This document shows positions 9,133 through 17,235 of a stretch of DNA of 57,812 bases, piece by piece. A program made the position numbers and the translations under genes. The notes under the pieces were generated by a model that saw only the letters and a program-made list of their open reading frames with translations, had not been told where the DNA came from and ran no database searches. Location: NCBI GenBank assembly GCA_964401385.1, contig CAYNYF010000016.1, positions 1 to 57,812 on the forward strand. The letters run 5' to 3'. This DNA comes from CAYNYF01 sp964401385. GTDB lineage: Bacteria; Planctomycetota; Phycisphaerae; SM23-33. Positions within the stretch are counted from its first letter, which is position 1, and each line of letters opens with the position of its first letter.

Positions 9133-9141
9133 ATTATACCA
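9133..9141 (-). promoter_or_regulatory. Extended -10 promoter element of hflX
   Basis: TGGTATAAT read on the minus strand, that is TGn directly joined to a perfect TATAAT, about 30 bp before the hflX ATG. No convincing -35 is seen, which extended -10 promoters tolerate. Confidence 0.55.
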
Positions 9142-9445
9142 CGCCCGACACGCACAGACGCGCCCGACCGCCCGCGGTAAGCGGACCGCCGCAATGTCTG
9201 ACGGACCGGGCCACGGTTACGACACGCGCCAACGGAGGGGGACACGAATGACACGCCTGCCCGACAGCCCTGCCCGCAAGCTGGCAGGCGGCTGTCAGGC
9301 GGGAATTCTGACGAATTGCGTGAATTAGGTAAACTCGATTAAGAAGAAGTCATTCGCGAAATTCGCCTCAATTCGTGCAATTCGTGGTCTCCCCGCCGGC
9401 CGGGCGGACGGACCCTCGCCTGCTCACATTCCGTGACAAGCTTGT
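9142..9445. other. Intergenic region with TTCGTG-type repeats
   Basis: About 300 bp between hflX and the araM-like gene, which are both on the minus strand. It contains GGACACGAATGACACG near 9240 and TTCGTGCAATTCGTGG near 9373-9388, the same short repeat family as at 1-48 and 17080-17182. No gene is supported here. Confidence 0.4.
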
Positions 9446-10759
9446 CTACGCCCAGTCGCGCAGGATTTCCTCGGCCGCGGCGGGCATGACGCCGACCAGA
9501 TGCGCCAGGTCGAGAATGGTGAAGCGCGAGCGGATTTCGTGGGCGTGGGTGAAGGCCGCCAGCAGCCGGCCGCGCCGGCAACGGATGTGCTCTCCCAGAT
9601 ACGCCCCGCCGCCGCGGGCCAGGCAGTCGCGAAGCATCTCCGGCGGCCGGACCATCGCCGCCAGCGATTCGCGGACGCGATCCCAGGTATTGCCCTCGGC
9701 GAGCTTTTCCCTGGCGATGGCCAAACGCTCGGCCTTGCCGGCGTACTCATCGGCCACGCTGTCGGCCAGGGGCCCCCAGAATGCCGAATCGACGCCCGCC
9801 GCCGGCTCGACGAACGCCGGCGAGTCGATCGCCAGCACCCGGCGGTAAAGCTCCGAGGCGAGGATGGTCCCGACTCCCACCTGCCGCCCGTGCAGGTCGT
9901 GCGGCACGCCGTCCACCGAAGACATCATGTCCAGGCAGTGCGAGGTCAGGTGCTCCCCGCCGGAGGAGGGGAACGACGTCTCGGCCATGGTCATCGCCAC
10001 GCCGGTGAGCAGCAGACCCCAGAACAGGGCGGCCACCGCCTCGTCCTCGCGCCGGGCCAGGCGTTCGGGATGCTCCAGGTACAGCGGCTCGATGTCTTCG
10101 ATCAGGGCGACCGCCCGCCCGCAGTAGTAGTCGCCGAAGAGGAGGTGGTTGAGGTACCAGTCGGCCGAACTGACGGACTTTGCCAGCACGTCGCCCAGGC
10201 CGGAGCCGGTCATTTCCACAGGTGCCTCCCGCAGCACGGCCGGGCTGGACAGCACCGCCGCCGGCGGGTGGCCGTAGAGCAGGCCCTTGACGCCGCGGAT
10301 GGTCGGGGAAATGTTGGAGGACGCGTAGCCGTTCATGCTGGCGGCGGTGGCGAAGGACGCGAACGGCCGGCCGCTGTCGCAGGCAATCCACTTGCCCAGG
10401 TCGCTAAGCACGCCGCTGCCGACGGGCACGACCACGTCGGCCGATGCCATCTGCGGCTCGATGGCTTCCCGGGTCTTGTCGTCGCAGATGGGCGAGCGCC
10501 CGTCGGGCAGGTCCGGCACGACTACCTGGGTCACTTCCCAGCCGGCCGCAGACAGCTCCCGGGCGACGTCATCCCCGGCCGCGGCTCGCGTGCGGACGTC
10601 CATCAGCACGGCCGCGCGCCCGCCACCCGTCAGGGCGCCGCAGATGGCGGGCAAGCGCTCGGCCGCATCCTCCCCATACAGGACTTGGCCCGGCTGGATG
10701 TGGTGGGTCCGCCCACAGGAGCATTCGAACGTCTTTCCGAACAGATCCAGGTTCTTCAC
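9446..10759 (-). CDS. araM: AraM/EgsA-like sn-glycerol-1-phosphate dehydrogenase
   Basis: Member of the iron-containing alcohol dehydrogenase superfamily, AraM/EgsA branch. In Bacillus AraM reduces dihydroxyacetone phosphate to sn-glycerol-1-phosphate with NAD(P)H; the archaeal homologue makes the glycerol backbone of archaeal lipids. Seen here: the nucleotide-binding GSGVLSDLGKW, then FATAASMNGYASS, and the metal-binding region GGEHLTSHCLDMM with DLHGRQVGVGT. 437 aa, slightly longer than the Bacillus protein. The CSCGRTH segment near the N-terminus is a family hallmark. It lies 9 bp after the arabinofuranosidase gene, and Bacillus pairs araM with abfA in its arabinose operon, so the two are probably co-transcribed. 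Confidence 0.85.
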   Translation of the reverse strand: MKNLDLFGKTFECSCGRTHHIQPGQVLYGEDAAERLPAICGALTGGGRAAVLMDVRTRAAAGDDVARELSAAGWEVTQVVVPDLPDGRSPICDDKTREAIEPQMASADVVVPVGSGVLSDLGKWIACDSGRPFASFATAASMNGYASSNISPTIRGVKGLLYGHPPAAVLSSPAVLREAPVEMTGSGLGDVLAKSVSSADWYLNHLLFGDYYCGRAVALIEDIEPLYLEHPERLARREDEAVAALFWGLLLTGVAMTMAETSFPSSGGEHLTSHCLDMMSSVDGVPHDLHGRQVGVGTILASELYRRVLAIDSPAFVEPAAGVDSAFWGPLADSVADEYAGKAERLAIAREKLAEGNTWDRVRESLAAMVRPPEMLRDCLARGGGAYLGEHIRCRRGRLLAAFTHAHEIRSRFTILDLAHLVGVMPAAAEEILRDWA

Positions 10760-10768
10760 GGCTCAACC

Positions 10769-12256
10769 TCAGTCCACAAGGAAGGTTATGGCAGCCACCG
10801 ACAGCGGCGGCAGCGTGATTGTCCCGGCCCCGCCGGCCACCTTGACGTCCGTCAGCGGCCGGGACCTGACCGCGTCAGGGCTTTCGAAGGAGTTGGCGGC
10901 CTTTGCATCCGCGCCGGTGAGGATCTCGGCGCTTTCGGCCGAGGCGATCCGCCCGTCGGCAAGCTTTACCCGCACCGGCGCGGACTCCTCCAGGCTGCGA
11001 TTGATGAGGAACACGTGCAGCCGGGCCTCGCCTAGGATCGCGCCGGCGTCGACAAAGCGGGCCTTGCCGTAGCTCTTGCTTTCGTAGCTCGGCCCGGTCA
11101 CCGCCGGCCGCAGCGAAACGCCCTCGCGACGACTGGCAAACATCTCGAACGGGTAGAAGGTCGACTGGATCAGCATCTCATCGCCCCGTGTGAGGACGGG
11201 GGCGATGACGTTGACGATCTGGGCGAGGTTGGCGATCTTCACCATGTCGGCGTGGCGGAGAAAGCAGTTCAGGAAGCCGGCGACGACCAGGGCGTCTTCG
11301 AGGTTGTACACCTCCTCGACCAGGTGGGGGGCGAATGTGCCCTGCCCGTTCGTCTGGTGGTTCTTGTACCAGACGTTCCACTCGTCGAAGCATAGGTAGG
11401 CGCGTTTTGCGCTTTTTCGCCGGGCCTGGACGAAGCGGCAGGCGGCGTCCATCTGCTCGATCTGGCGGTCGATGCTGTTGGTTACGGCCAGGTAGTCGGC
11501 CGTGTCGCCGGCGGGGTTGCCCACGTAGCGGTGCAGGCTGACGTAGTCGGCCAAGTCGCCCACGTGCTCCAGTACCTGGCGGTCCCATTCCATGTACGTG
11601 GCCATGCTCGGGGCGCAGGAGCCGCAGACGACCAGCTCGATGGAGGCATCCGCGTCCTTCATCATCTTGGCCGCCTGCTGCGCCCGGATGGCGTACTCGC
11701 CGGCGGGCACGTGTCCGAGCTGCCAGGGGCCGTCCATCTCGTTGCCCAGGCACCACAGCTTGACGGCGTGGGCGGCGGGGAAGCCGTTGGCGGCGCGCAT
11801 GTCGGCGTATCGGGTGCCCGGCGGGCCGTTGCAGTATTCCACCCAGTTGCGGGCCTCCTCCGGCGTGCCCGTGCCGAGATTGACGGTGATCATCGGCGTC
11901 CAGCCCATCTGCCGGCAGAGCCGGACGTACTCGTCGGTGCCGAAGCGGTTCGGCTCCAGGGACTGCCAGGCCAGCTCGCGGACGGTCGGGCGGCGCTCGG
12001 CCGGCCCGACGCCGTCGAGCCAATGATAGCCGGAGGCGAAGTTGCCCCCGGGATACCGCATGGCCGTCATGCTCAGCCGGCCCAGCGCCGCCAGCACGTC
12101 GCCGCGAAAGCCGTCGGCGTCGGCGTGCGGGCCGTCGGGCTCGTAAACGCCTTCGTAGACGCAGCGGCCGATGTGCTCCATGAAGCCCCCGAACAGCCGC
12201 GGGTCCACGGGCCCGACGCGGTACTGCCCGTGCAGCAGGATGGTCGTGGTGTCCAT
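10769..12256 (-). CDS. abfA: GH51 alpha-L-arabinofuranosidase
   Basis: Intracellular-type glycoside hydrolase of family 51, removing terminal alpha-L-arabinofuranosyl groups from arabinan or arabinoxylan oligomers. 495 aa, the usual length, and no signal peptide. The acid/base glutamate is in CLGNEMDGPW (E173) and the nucleophile in CFDEWNVWY (E292), almost the same numbers as E175 and E294 of the Geobacillus enzyme. N-terminal signatures DPRLFGGFMEHIGRCVYEG and MRYPGGNFASGYHW are also typical. Longer in-frame starts up to 12736 would add about 160 Arg/Pro-rich residues and were rejected. ATG 12256 has AGGAGCGGAG upstream. First gene of a pair with araM, divergent from the coiled-coil gene. 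Confidence 0.94.
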   Translation of the reverse strand: MDTTTILLHGQYRVGPVDPRLFGGFMEHIGRCVYEGVYEPDGPHADADGFRGDVLAALGRLSMTAMRYPGGNFASGYHWLDGVGPAERRPTVRELAWQSLEPNRFGTDEYVRLCRQMGWTPMITVNLGTGTPEEARNWVEYCNGPPGTRYADMRAANGFPAAHAVKLWCLGNEMDGPWQLGHVPAGEYAIRAQQAAKMMKDADASIELVVCGSCAPSMATYMEWDRQVLEHVGDLADYVSLHRYVGNPAGDTADYLAVTNSIDRQIEQMDAACRFVQARRKSAKRAYLCFDEWNVWYKNHQTNGQGTFAPHLVEEVYNLEDALVVAGFLNCFLRHADMVKIANLAQIVNVIAPVLTRGDEMLIQSTFYPFEMFASRREGVSLRPAVTGPSYESKSYGKARFVDAGAILGEARLHVFLINRSLEESAPVRVKLADGRIASAESAEILTGADAKAANSFESPDAVRSRPLTDVKVAGGAGTITLPPLSVAAITFLVD

Positions 12257-12502
12257 TTCGCTCCGCTCCTGACGGAATCCCTCTGTGGCGGCGGCCCCGC
12301 CCGGGCCGGCGGGGCTAGTGTACCCCGTCGCCGGGAGCCGCGAAACTGTTGCCTGCTTCCGGCGGCGGTGTGGTCGTGTTCCTTGCTTAAGGGGGCCGGG
12401 GGTCTGGTCGATAGCGGTTGTGTATTTGCCGGCGTTCGGAACGTCCGCGCCCGTGAGAGGCCCGGCGGCCGTCGGCAGGAAATCTAGCGAGGGAGATATG
12501 CC

Positions 12503-13999
12503 ATGAACGACGAGATGGAACGGACAGAGAATGAACAGTCGGCTCCCCCTGCCATGCCAGCGGCGAATCAGCCCGGCAGCGGCGAAAGCAGGCCGCCAAG
12601 AGGTGCGTGGTTGAAGAAGGCCCTGCCCGTCGTGCTGGTCGCAGTGGCATTCGGGGCGGCGGGGTTCCTGATCGGCCCGGCCGCCGCCAGCAGCGACTCG
12701 CTGGAGCAGGCACAGCAGAACCTCCGAGACCTGCACCAGCAGGTCGCCGAGGCCGTCGCCGCACGCGCCGGGCTGCGGTCGGAGCTCGTCAAGCTCAAGG
12801 CCGAGCTGACCAGCGCCAGCCAGCGTGTCCAGGACGCCGAGGCGGCGCAGGCTGCCTCCAAGGCCAACCTGGCCGTGGCGGAACAGTCCGTTGCGCAGCT
12901 ATCGGTGAAGCTCAAACAGGCCGAGCAGGCCAGCGCACCCATTCAAACCAAGCTGGCAGCGTCCCAAAAGGCCGCCACCAGCGCCAAGAGCCGGGCAGAG
13001 GCCCTTACGGTGGAGCTGACATCCGCCCGCGACCAGGCAAAACAGCTACAGCAGGCCGGAAACACCCTCCAAGCCTCCAACGCCAAGCTTTCGACCGACC
13101 TGAAGTCCCAGCGCGCGGTCAGCGGCCGCCTGGAGCGGCTGCTGGGCCTGCTGGATCTCGGCGATGCATCGTCCGAGCCGTTGGGTCAGTCGGCCTGGCC
13201 GGCGGAGATGCCGGTCACGGAGAAGGAGCTGATGTGGTGCATGGGCCAGCCGTCCGTCTCGTTTAACAAGGGTCGCGACGTCGAAATGAAATGGGGCGGC
13301 AAGCACGCCGCCACGGTCGCAGACGGCATGGTGACCACAATCGACGGCAAGTCGGCGACGCGGTCAATGCTGGCCTCGGTGGCGCCGAAGGTTCCGGCGA
13401 CCGTCGCCGCCCCGGGCCCGTGGAGTGTCGGGCAGGGCCAGGCGTTGGACTACGCCGATCTGGCCTCGATGTTCGGCCGGCCGGAGCGGGTGGCGGGAAC
13501 CGGCAAGAATTTCACCGCCTCCTGGCGGGTGGGAGCCTGGGGGCGCTGGGCCTCCGCCACGGTCGCCGATGGCGTCGTAACCAGCTTCGACAGCAAGGCG
13601 GTCAGCCCGGCGGCCTGCTGCGAGCTGGTCCGCCACCGCGCCGAGGCATACCGGAACGCCGACCAGGCCGTTGGGGCCCAGGTCGCCCTGGCCCGGGAGG
13701 CCTACAAGCTGGCCGCCGGCGCCGTCGCCGACGAGCTGGCCAAGGAAGCGCGGTCGCTCAAGCGCGATGGAGTCGCGCTGAAGGAGTGGAAGCTGGCGCC
13801 GTTCGATTCCGTCGGCACCTGGGTCGGCAGGACCAATGTGGGCGGAGGGGCCACGGTCGTGCGGGCGGCGATGGAATGCACCTGGACCAGCATGGGCGGC
13901 GAGGACACAACCCAGCGGAGATTCGTCGTCGTCACGATGGCGGAGAGGGCCGGAAGGCTGAGGTCGCAGCACTGCGCCATTTTCGCCGGACGCGACTGA
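12503..13999 (+). CDS. Coiled-coil protein with one membrane anchor
   Basis: 498 aa, function unknown. A Pro/Ser-rich N-terminal tail is followed by one transmembrane segment at about 38-60 (LPVVLVAVAFGAAGFLIGPA). A long Ala/Gln/Lys-rich coiled coil spans about 64-215. The C-terminal half has two similar modules: one around VTEKELMWCMGQPSVSF and ATVADGMVTTIDGKS, the other around YADLASMFGRPERV and ATVADGVVTSFDSKA. The repeated ATVADGxVTxxD wording suggests an internal duplication. Likely exposed outside the cytoplasmic membrane. ATG 12503 has GGGAG upstream. A strong hairpin terminator follows at 14039. Confidence 0.75.
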   Translation: MNDEMERTENEQSAPPAMPAANQPGSGESRPPRGAWLKKALPVVLVAVAFGAAGFLIGPAAASSDSLEQAQQNLRDLHQQVAEAVAARAGLRSELVKLKAELTSASQRVQDAEAAQAASKANLAVAEQSVAQLSVKLKQAEQASAPIQTKLAASQKAATSAKSRAEALTVELTSARDQAKQLQQAGNTLQASNAKLSTDLKSQRAVSGRLERLLGLLDLGDASSEPLGQSAWPAEMPVTEKELMWCMGQPSVSFNKGRDVEMKWGGKHAATVADGMVTTIDGKSATRSMLASVAPKVPATVAAPGPWSVGQGQALDYADLASMFGRPERVAGTGKNFTASWRVGAWGRWASATVADGVVTSFDSKAVSPAACCELVRHRAEAYRNADQAVGAQVALAREAYKLAAGAVADELAKEARSLKRDGVALKEWKLAPFDSVGTWVGRTNVGGGATVVRAAMECTWTSMGGEDTTQRRFVVVTMAERAGRLRSQHCAIFAGRD

Positions 14000-14038
14000 T
14001 ACGCCGACATTCGTCCGGAGACAAACGGAGGTTTGTTC

Positions 14039-14077
14039 CCGACGCGGCTGATTTTCGGAGGAGGCCAGCCGCGTCGG
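14039..14077 (+). terminator. Strong hairpin between convergent genes
   Basis: CCGACGCGGCTG and CAGCCGCGTCGG form a perfect 12-bp stem with a 15-nt loop, followed by TTCTTG. It sits between the coiled-coil gene and the end of pgi, so it may serve one or both strands. Confidence 0.65.
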
Positions 14078-14133
14078 TTCTTGCGCGCACGCAGCGGAGC
14101 TGAGATCCCCAACCGCGGGCCGCGGACCACAGA

Positions 14134-15534
14134 TCAGACGATGTACCTCTCGTCCGTCTCGGCGGCGGCCTGGAGCTGCCGGGACAGCTCTTCGTAGCCC
14201 GGCCGTCCCAGCCGGGCGAAGGTGGCCTGCTTGCCCAGCTCGACGGCCGGCTGGTTGTAGGCGTCGACGTCCAGCAGCTCGCCCATGAGCGAGGTGACGA
14301 ACTCGTACAGCAAGACGAAGGCGCCGACGGACTCGGCGTTGACGGCGTCGAAACGGATCGTCACGCTCGGCCGGCCGGACCGGGCAAGGGCGTGCTCGGT
14401 GGCGAGCTTCTCGGCCGCCAGCAGCCTGGACAGCTGGACGTTGCCCAGGTACGCCAGAGGGGGCACCTCGGAGAAGGTCTCGGGGATTCGCACGTCCGCG
14501 GGATGTCCGGCTGCGGTCAGGAAGACCACCAGCTTGTCGTTGGGCCCTTCCCGGTAGAGCTGAAGCTGGCTGTGCTGGTCGGTCGCCCCGAGGGCCTTGA
14601 CGGGGGTGGGGCCGGTGAGGACCTCCCGCCCCTGACGGTCCACGGCCTTTCCCAACGACTCGGCCCACAGTTGGCGATACCAGTCGGCCAGTCCGTACAG
14701 GCGGTTGGAGTAGGGCATCATCACGTGGATTGTCTTGCCCTTGGCCGCGTACATGAGGTACTTGATTCCGGCCAGCACGCAGGCGGGATTCTTGCGCCAG
14801 TCGGTCTGCTTGAGCCTCTCGCCCATGGCCGCCGCGCCCGCCAGCAGCCCGTCCACGTCGATGCCGCACATGCTCGCGCTGAACAGCCCCACCGGCGAGA
14901 GCACGCTGAAGCGCCCGCCGACGTCGCCGGGGATGGGCAGCATCTGGAATTTCGCCCGCACGGCGATGTCGTGCAGCGTGCCCCTCGCCGGGTCGGTCGT
15001 CGCCACGATCCGGTCGGCGAAGCCCTCGCCCAGCCGGCGGCGCAGCATTTCGTGGAAGATCAGGAACTGGCTGGCGGTCTCGGCCGTCTCGCCGCTCTTG
15101 GAGATCACGTTGAACAACGTGGTCTTCAGCCGCCGGCCCAGCAGGGCCAACGTGTCGGCCACCAGGGCGGGATCGACATTGTCGAGCACAAAAAGCCTCG
15201 GCCCGCCACGCTTCCTCTCGCTCAGGAGGTTATAGGTGGACGGGTTCAGCGCCGTCTGAAGGGCGATGTTGCCCAAGGCCGAGCCGCCGATGCCCAGGAC
15301 CACCAGATCCGTCGTCCCCGGGCGCAGCCGCTCCACCAGCGCCATCACCTGATCGCGGTAGTCGCGGCGGTAGGGAAGCCCCGCGTAGCCGAGTTGCCCG
15401 CTGTCCCACTGTGCCATGAGTTTCCGGTGGGCTCGGGAGAGGCTTTCGCCGACGGCGTCCATCTCGGCCGTGGAAATTCCGTCGGCGGCGCCCACGACTG
15501 CGGCAGTGGCGTTTTTCCAGTACAAGCGGATCAT
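14134..15534 (-). CDS. pgi: Glucose-6-phosphate isomerase
   Basis: Interconverts glucose-6-phosphate and fructose-6-phosphate in glycolysis and for sugar-nucleotide synthesis. 466 aa, the shorter form found in Bacillus-like bacteria rather than the 549-aa form of E. coli. The two SIS domains show VVLGIGGSALGN and VISKSGETAETASQF. The C-terminal signature DAYNQPAVELGKQ carries the conserved lysine region. ATG 15534 begins MIRLYWKNA; the in-frame extension to 15663 lacks family similarity. The product feeds the polysaccharide locus downstream, though nothing shows co-regulation. Confidence 0.93.
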   Translation of the reverse strand: MIRLYWKNATAAVVGAADGISTAEMDAVGESLSRAHRKLMAQWDSGQLGYAGLPYRRDYRDQVMALVERLRPGTTDLVVLGIGGSALGNIALQTALNPSTYNLLSERKRGGPRLFVLDNVDPALVADTLALLGRRLKTTLFNVISKSGETAETASQFLIFHEMLRRRLGEGFADRIVATTDPARGTLHDIAVRAKFQMLPIPGDVGGRFSVLSPVGLFSASMCGIDVDGLLAGAAAMGERLKQTDWRKNPACVLAGIKYLMYAAKGKTIHVMMPYSNRLYGLADWYRQLWAESLGKAVDRQGREVLTGPTPVKALGATDQHSQLQLYREGPNDKLVVFLTAAGHPADVRIPETFSEVPPLAYLGNVQLSRLLAAEKLATEHALARSGRPSVTIRFDAVNAESVGAFVLLYEFVTSLMGELLDVDAYNQPAVELGKQATFARLGRPGYEELSRQLQAAAETDERYIV

Positions 15535-15715
15535 GCCGGGCCCTTTCTCTGACCGGTATCGTATCAGCTTACGCAGCAAGCTGCCTCCAGACAAGTGCGA
15601 CGGGGAGTTCATCCGGCAGAGGCGGATATCTTCTGGCCTCTGCGGCCCGCGGCGGGATATCATGCGGGCCGCGGGTCACGGTGAACGCAAGAGGCCCCGA
15701 ATAGAGGAAAGAACC

Positions 15716-16045
15716 ATGCTATTGAGCAACATGGAGCAGGTACCGGGCCAACGCATCGTCCAGCACCTCGGGCTGGTCTCCGCCAACACGATCCGGGCCA
15801 AGCACGTGGGCCGGGACATCATGGCCGGGCTGAAGAACATCGTCGGCGGGGAGATCAAGAGCTACACGCAACTGCTGACCGAGGCCCGCAACCAGGCGAT
15901 CGAGCGGATGGTGGAAGAGGGCGAGCGGCTCGGCGCGAACGCGATCATCAACGTTCGGCTGAGCACCTCGGCGGTGATGGCGGGCGCGGCCGAGCTGTTC
16001 GCCTACGGCACGGCCGTCGTGCTCGAGCCGGAAGGGCAGGGATAG
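15716..16045 (+). CDS. YbjQ/UPF0145 family protein
   Basis: 109 aa. Small cytosolic protein of the YbjQ family, which forms pentamers and is often labelled heavy-metal-binding, with no proven reaction. Typical segments are VSANTIRAKHVGRDIMAGLKN, GGEIKSYTQLLTEAR, GANAIINVRLSTS and ELFAYGTAVVLE. ATG 15716 has GAGGAAAG 6 nt upstream. It is 4 bp from the next gene, a membrane-bound relative, so the three genes to 17065 form an operon. Confidence 0.85.
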   Translation: MLLSNMEQVPGQRIVQHLGLVSANTIRAKHVGRDIMAGLKNIVGGEIKSYTQLLTEARNQAIERMVEEGERLGANAIINVRLSTSAVMAGAAELFAYGTAVVLEPEGQG

Positions 16046-16049
16046 CCCC

Positions 16050-16529
16050 ATGCCAAACTACTGGCCGCTGATATTCCAGATCGGGCTGCCGGTGTTCCTG
16101 ATCGGCCTGGGGTTTCTCGCCGGGCGCGTCAACGAGGGCCGCCACCGCCGCTCCCTGCTGCGGCGCGAGGCCATGACCGGGCCGGTTATGACGAACCTGA
16201 GATCCTTGCCGGAAGCGGCCAGGGCGGTCGAAAGTTGGCTGTGCCTGGGCACCGTGGTCATCGCCAGCGACTACTTCAAGACCTTCGGGGCGAGCCTGAA
16301 AACGCTGGTGGGGGGCCGGCTGCGGACGCTGGAGACCTTGCTGGATCGCGGGCGGCGGGAGGCGCTGCTGCGACTGCGGGAAGACGCGCGCGAAAGGGAA
16401 GCCGACATGGTGATGAACGTGCGCTTCGAAACCGCCATCATCTTGCGATCCAAACACAACCGGCCGTATCCGGCCGCGGAGGTGGTGGCCTACGGCACGG
16501 CTGTCAAGCTGGCCAAGGGTGCCGCGTGA
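16050..16529 (+). CDS. Membrane-anchored YbjQ-like protein
   Basis: 159 aa. One N-terminal transmembrane helix (LIFQIGLPVFLIGLGFLAG), then a YbjQ-like domain recognisable by VVIASDYFKTFGASLKTLVG, ADMVMNVRFETAII and AEVVAYGTAVKL. It is therefore a tethered paralogue of the preceding protein. Its stop codon overlaps the GTG start of the next gene (GTGA), implying coupled translation. Function unknown; the pairing with a PrsW-like protease suggests a role at the membrane. Confidence 0.78.
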   Translation: MPNYWPLIFQIGLPVFLIGLGFLAGRVNEGRHRRSLLRREAMTGPVMTNLRSLPEAARAVESWLCLGTVVIASDYFKTFGASLKTLVGGRLRTLETLLDRGRREALLRLREDAREREADMVMNVRFETAIILRSKHNRPYPAAEVVAYGTAVKLAKGAA

Positions 16530-17065
16530 GCGAAGCGGGCAAGCCGCCGTCGCGCCCGTCGGCCGTCGCCATCTACCTGCTGGCAGTGGTGGGGGGCCTG
16601 GCGGGAACGGTCGCGGTCGTGTATCAGGAGTTGCTTCACGGGGTCTGGATGGCGGTGGTGCTGGTGGGCCCGGCCATCGAGGAGGCGTGCAAACCCATCG
16701 GCGTCATCCTCATGCTGGAGAAGTTTCCTCACTGGCTGCGCAGCCGCAAACAGGTGCTGCTGCTGGCCGTTCTGGGGGCGCTGGTGTTCGCCACGCTGGA
16801 AAACCTCGTGTACGTGCACTTCTATCACCCCACCGGCGGGCCCGGCTTCGTCGCCTTTCGCTACGCCGTCTGCACGTCGGTTCACGTCGCCGCCACGGCC
16901 GTCTTCGGGGCCGGGCTGGCCAAGATGTGGCGGCGGATTCGACAGACAGGCGGGTCCTTCGACATCGACGTGATCTTCCGCTATTACGTCGCCGCGGTGG
17001 CGATCCACGCCGCCTACAACACCACCGTGCTGATCCTGGAGCATACCGACCTGCTCAAGTTCTAA
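16526..17065 (+). CDS. PrsW-like intramembrane protease family protein
   Basis: 179 aa, with five or so hydrophobic segments. Carries the PrsW/CPBP-type motifs: IEEACKP with the glutamate pair in the first motif, FATLENLVY in the second, and HAAYNTTVL near the end. PrsW of Bacillus cleaves an anti-sigma factor in the membrane; the target here is unknown. Starts at GTG 16526 inside the stop codon of the upstream gene. The later in-frame alternative would lose the first helix. Confidence 0.8.
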   Translation: MSEAGKPPSRPSAVAIYLLAVVGGLAGTVAVVYQELLHGVWMAVVLVGPAIEEACKPIGVILMLEKFPHWLRSRKQVLLLAVLGALVFATLENLVYVHFYHPTGGPGFVAFRYAVCTSVHVAATAVFGAGLAKMWRRIRQTGGSFDIDVIFRYYVAAVAIHAAYNTTVLILEHTDLLKF

Positions 17066-17079
17066 GGGTCCTCGGTTTC

Positions 17080-17182
17080 GTGCAATTCGTGTAGTTGCCG
17101 CAGTTGCTGTTGCTGCTTTAGCTGCTGTTGCTGCTTTAGTTTCTTTGCTTGCTCTAATTCGTGTCATTCGTGTAATTCGTGG
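17080..17182. repeat. TTCGTG and TTGCTG low-complexity repeat tract
   Basis: Begins TTCGTGCAATTCGTGTAG, continues with several copies of TTGCTG(TT/CT), and closes with ATTCGTGTCATTCGTGTAAT. No ORF. The same heptamer family occurs at 1-48 and 9240-9390. It sits between the PrsW-like gene and purM. Confidence 0.5.
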
Positions 17183-17235
17183 AGAAAATCGAAAATTGCG
17201 AATCCCAAATCGCAATTTTTCGCCGCTCTGCTATC

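Noticed and set aside
12257..12736. 160-residue N-terminal extension of the arabinofuranosidase
   Set aside because: The extension is Arg/Pro-rich, overlaps the divergent coiled-coil gene and is absent from GH51 enzymes; the start at 12256 has a ribosome binding site and gives the expected length.
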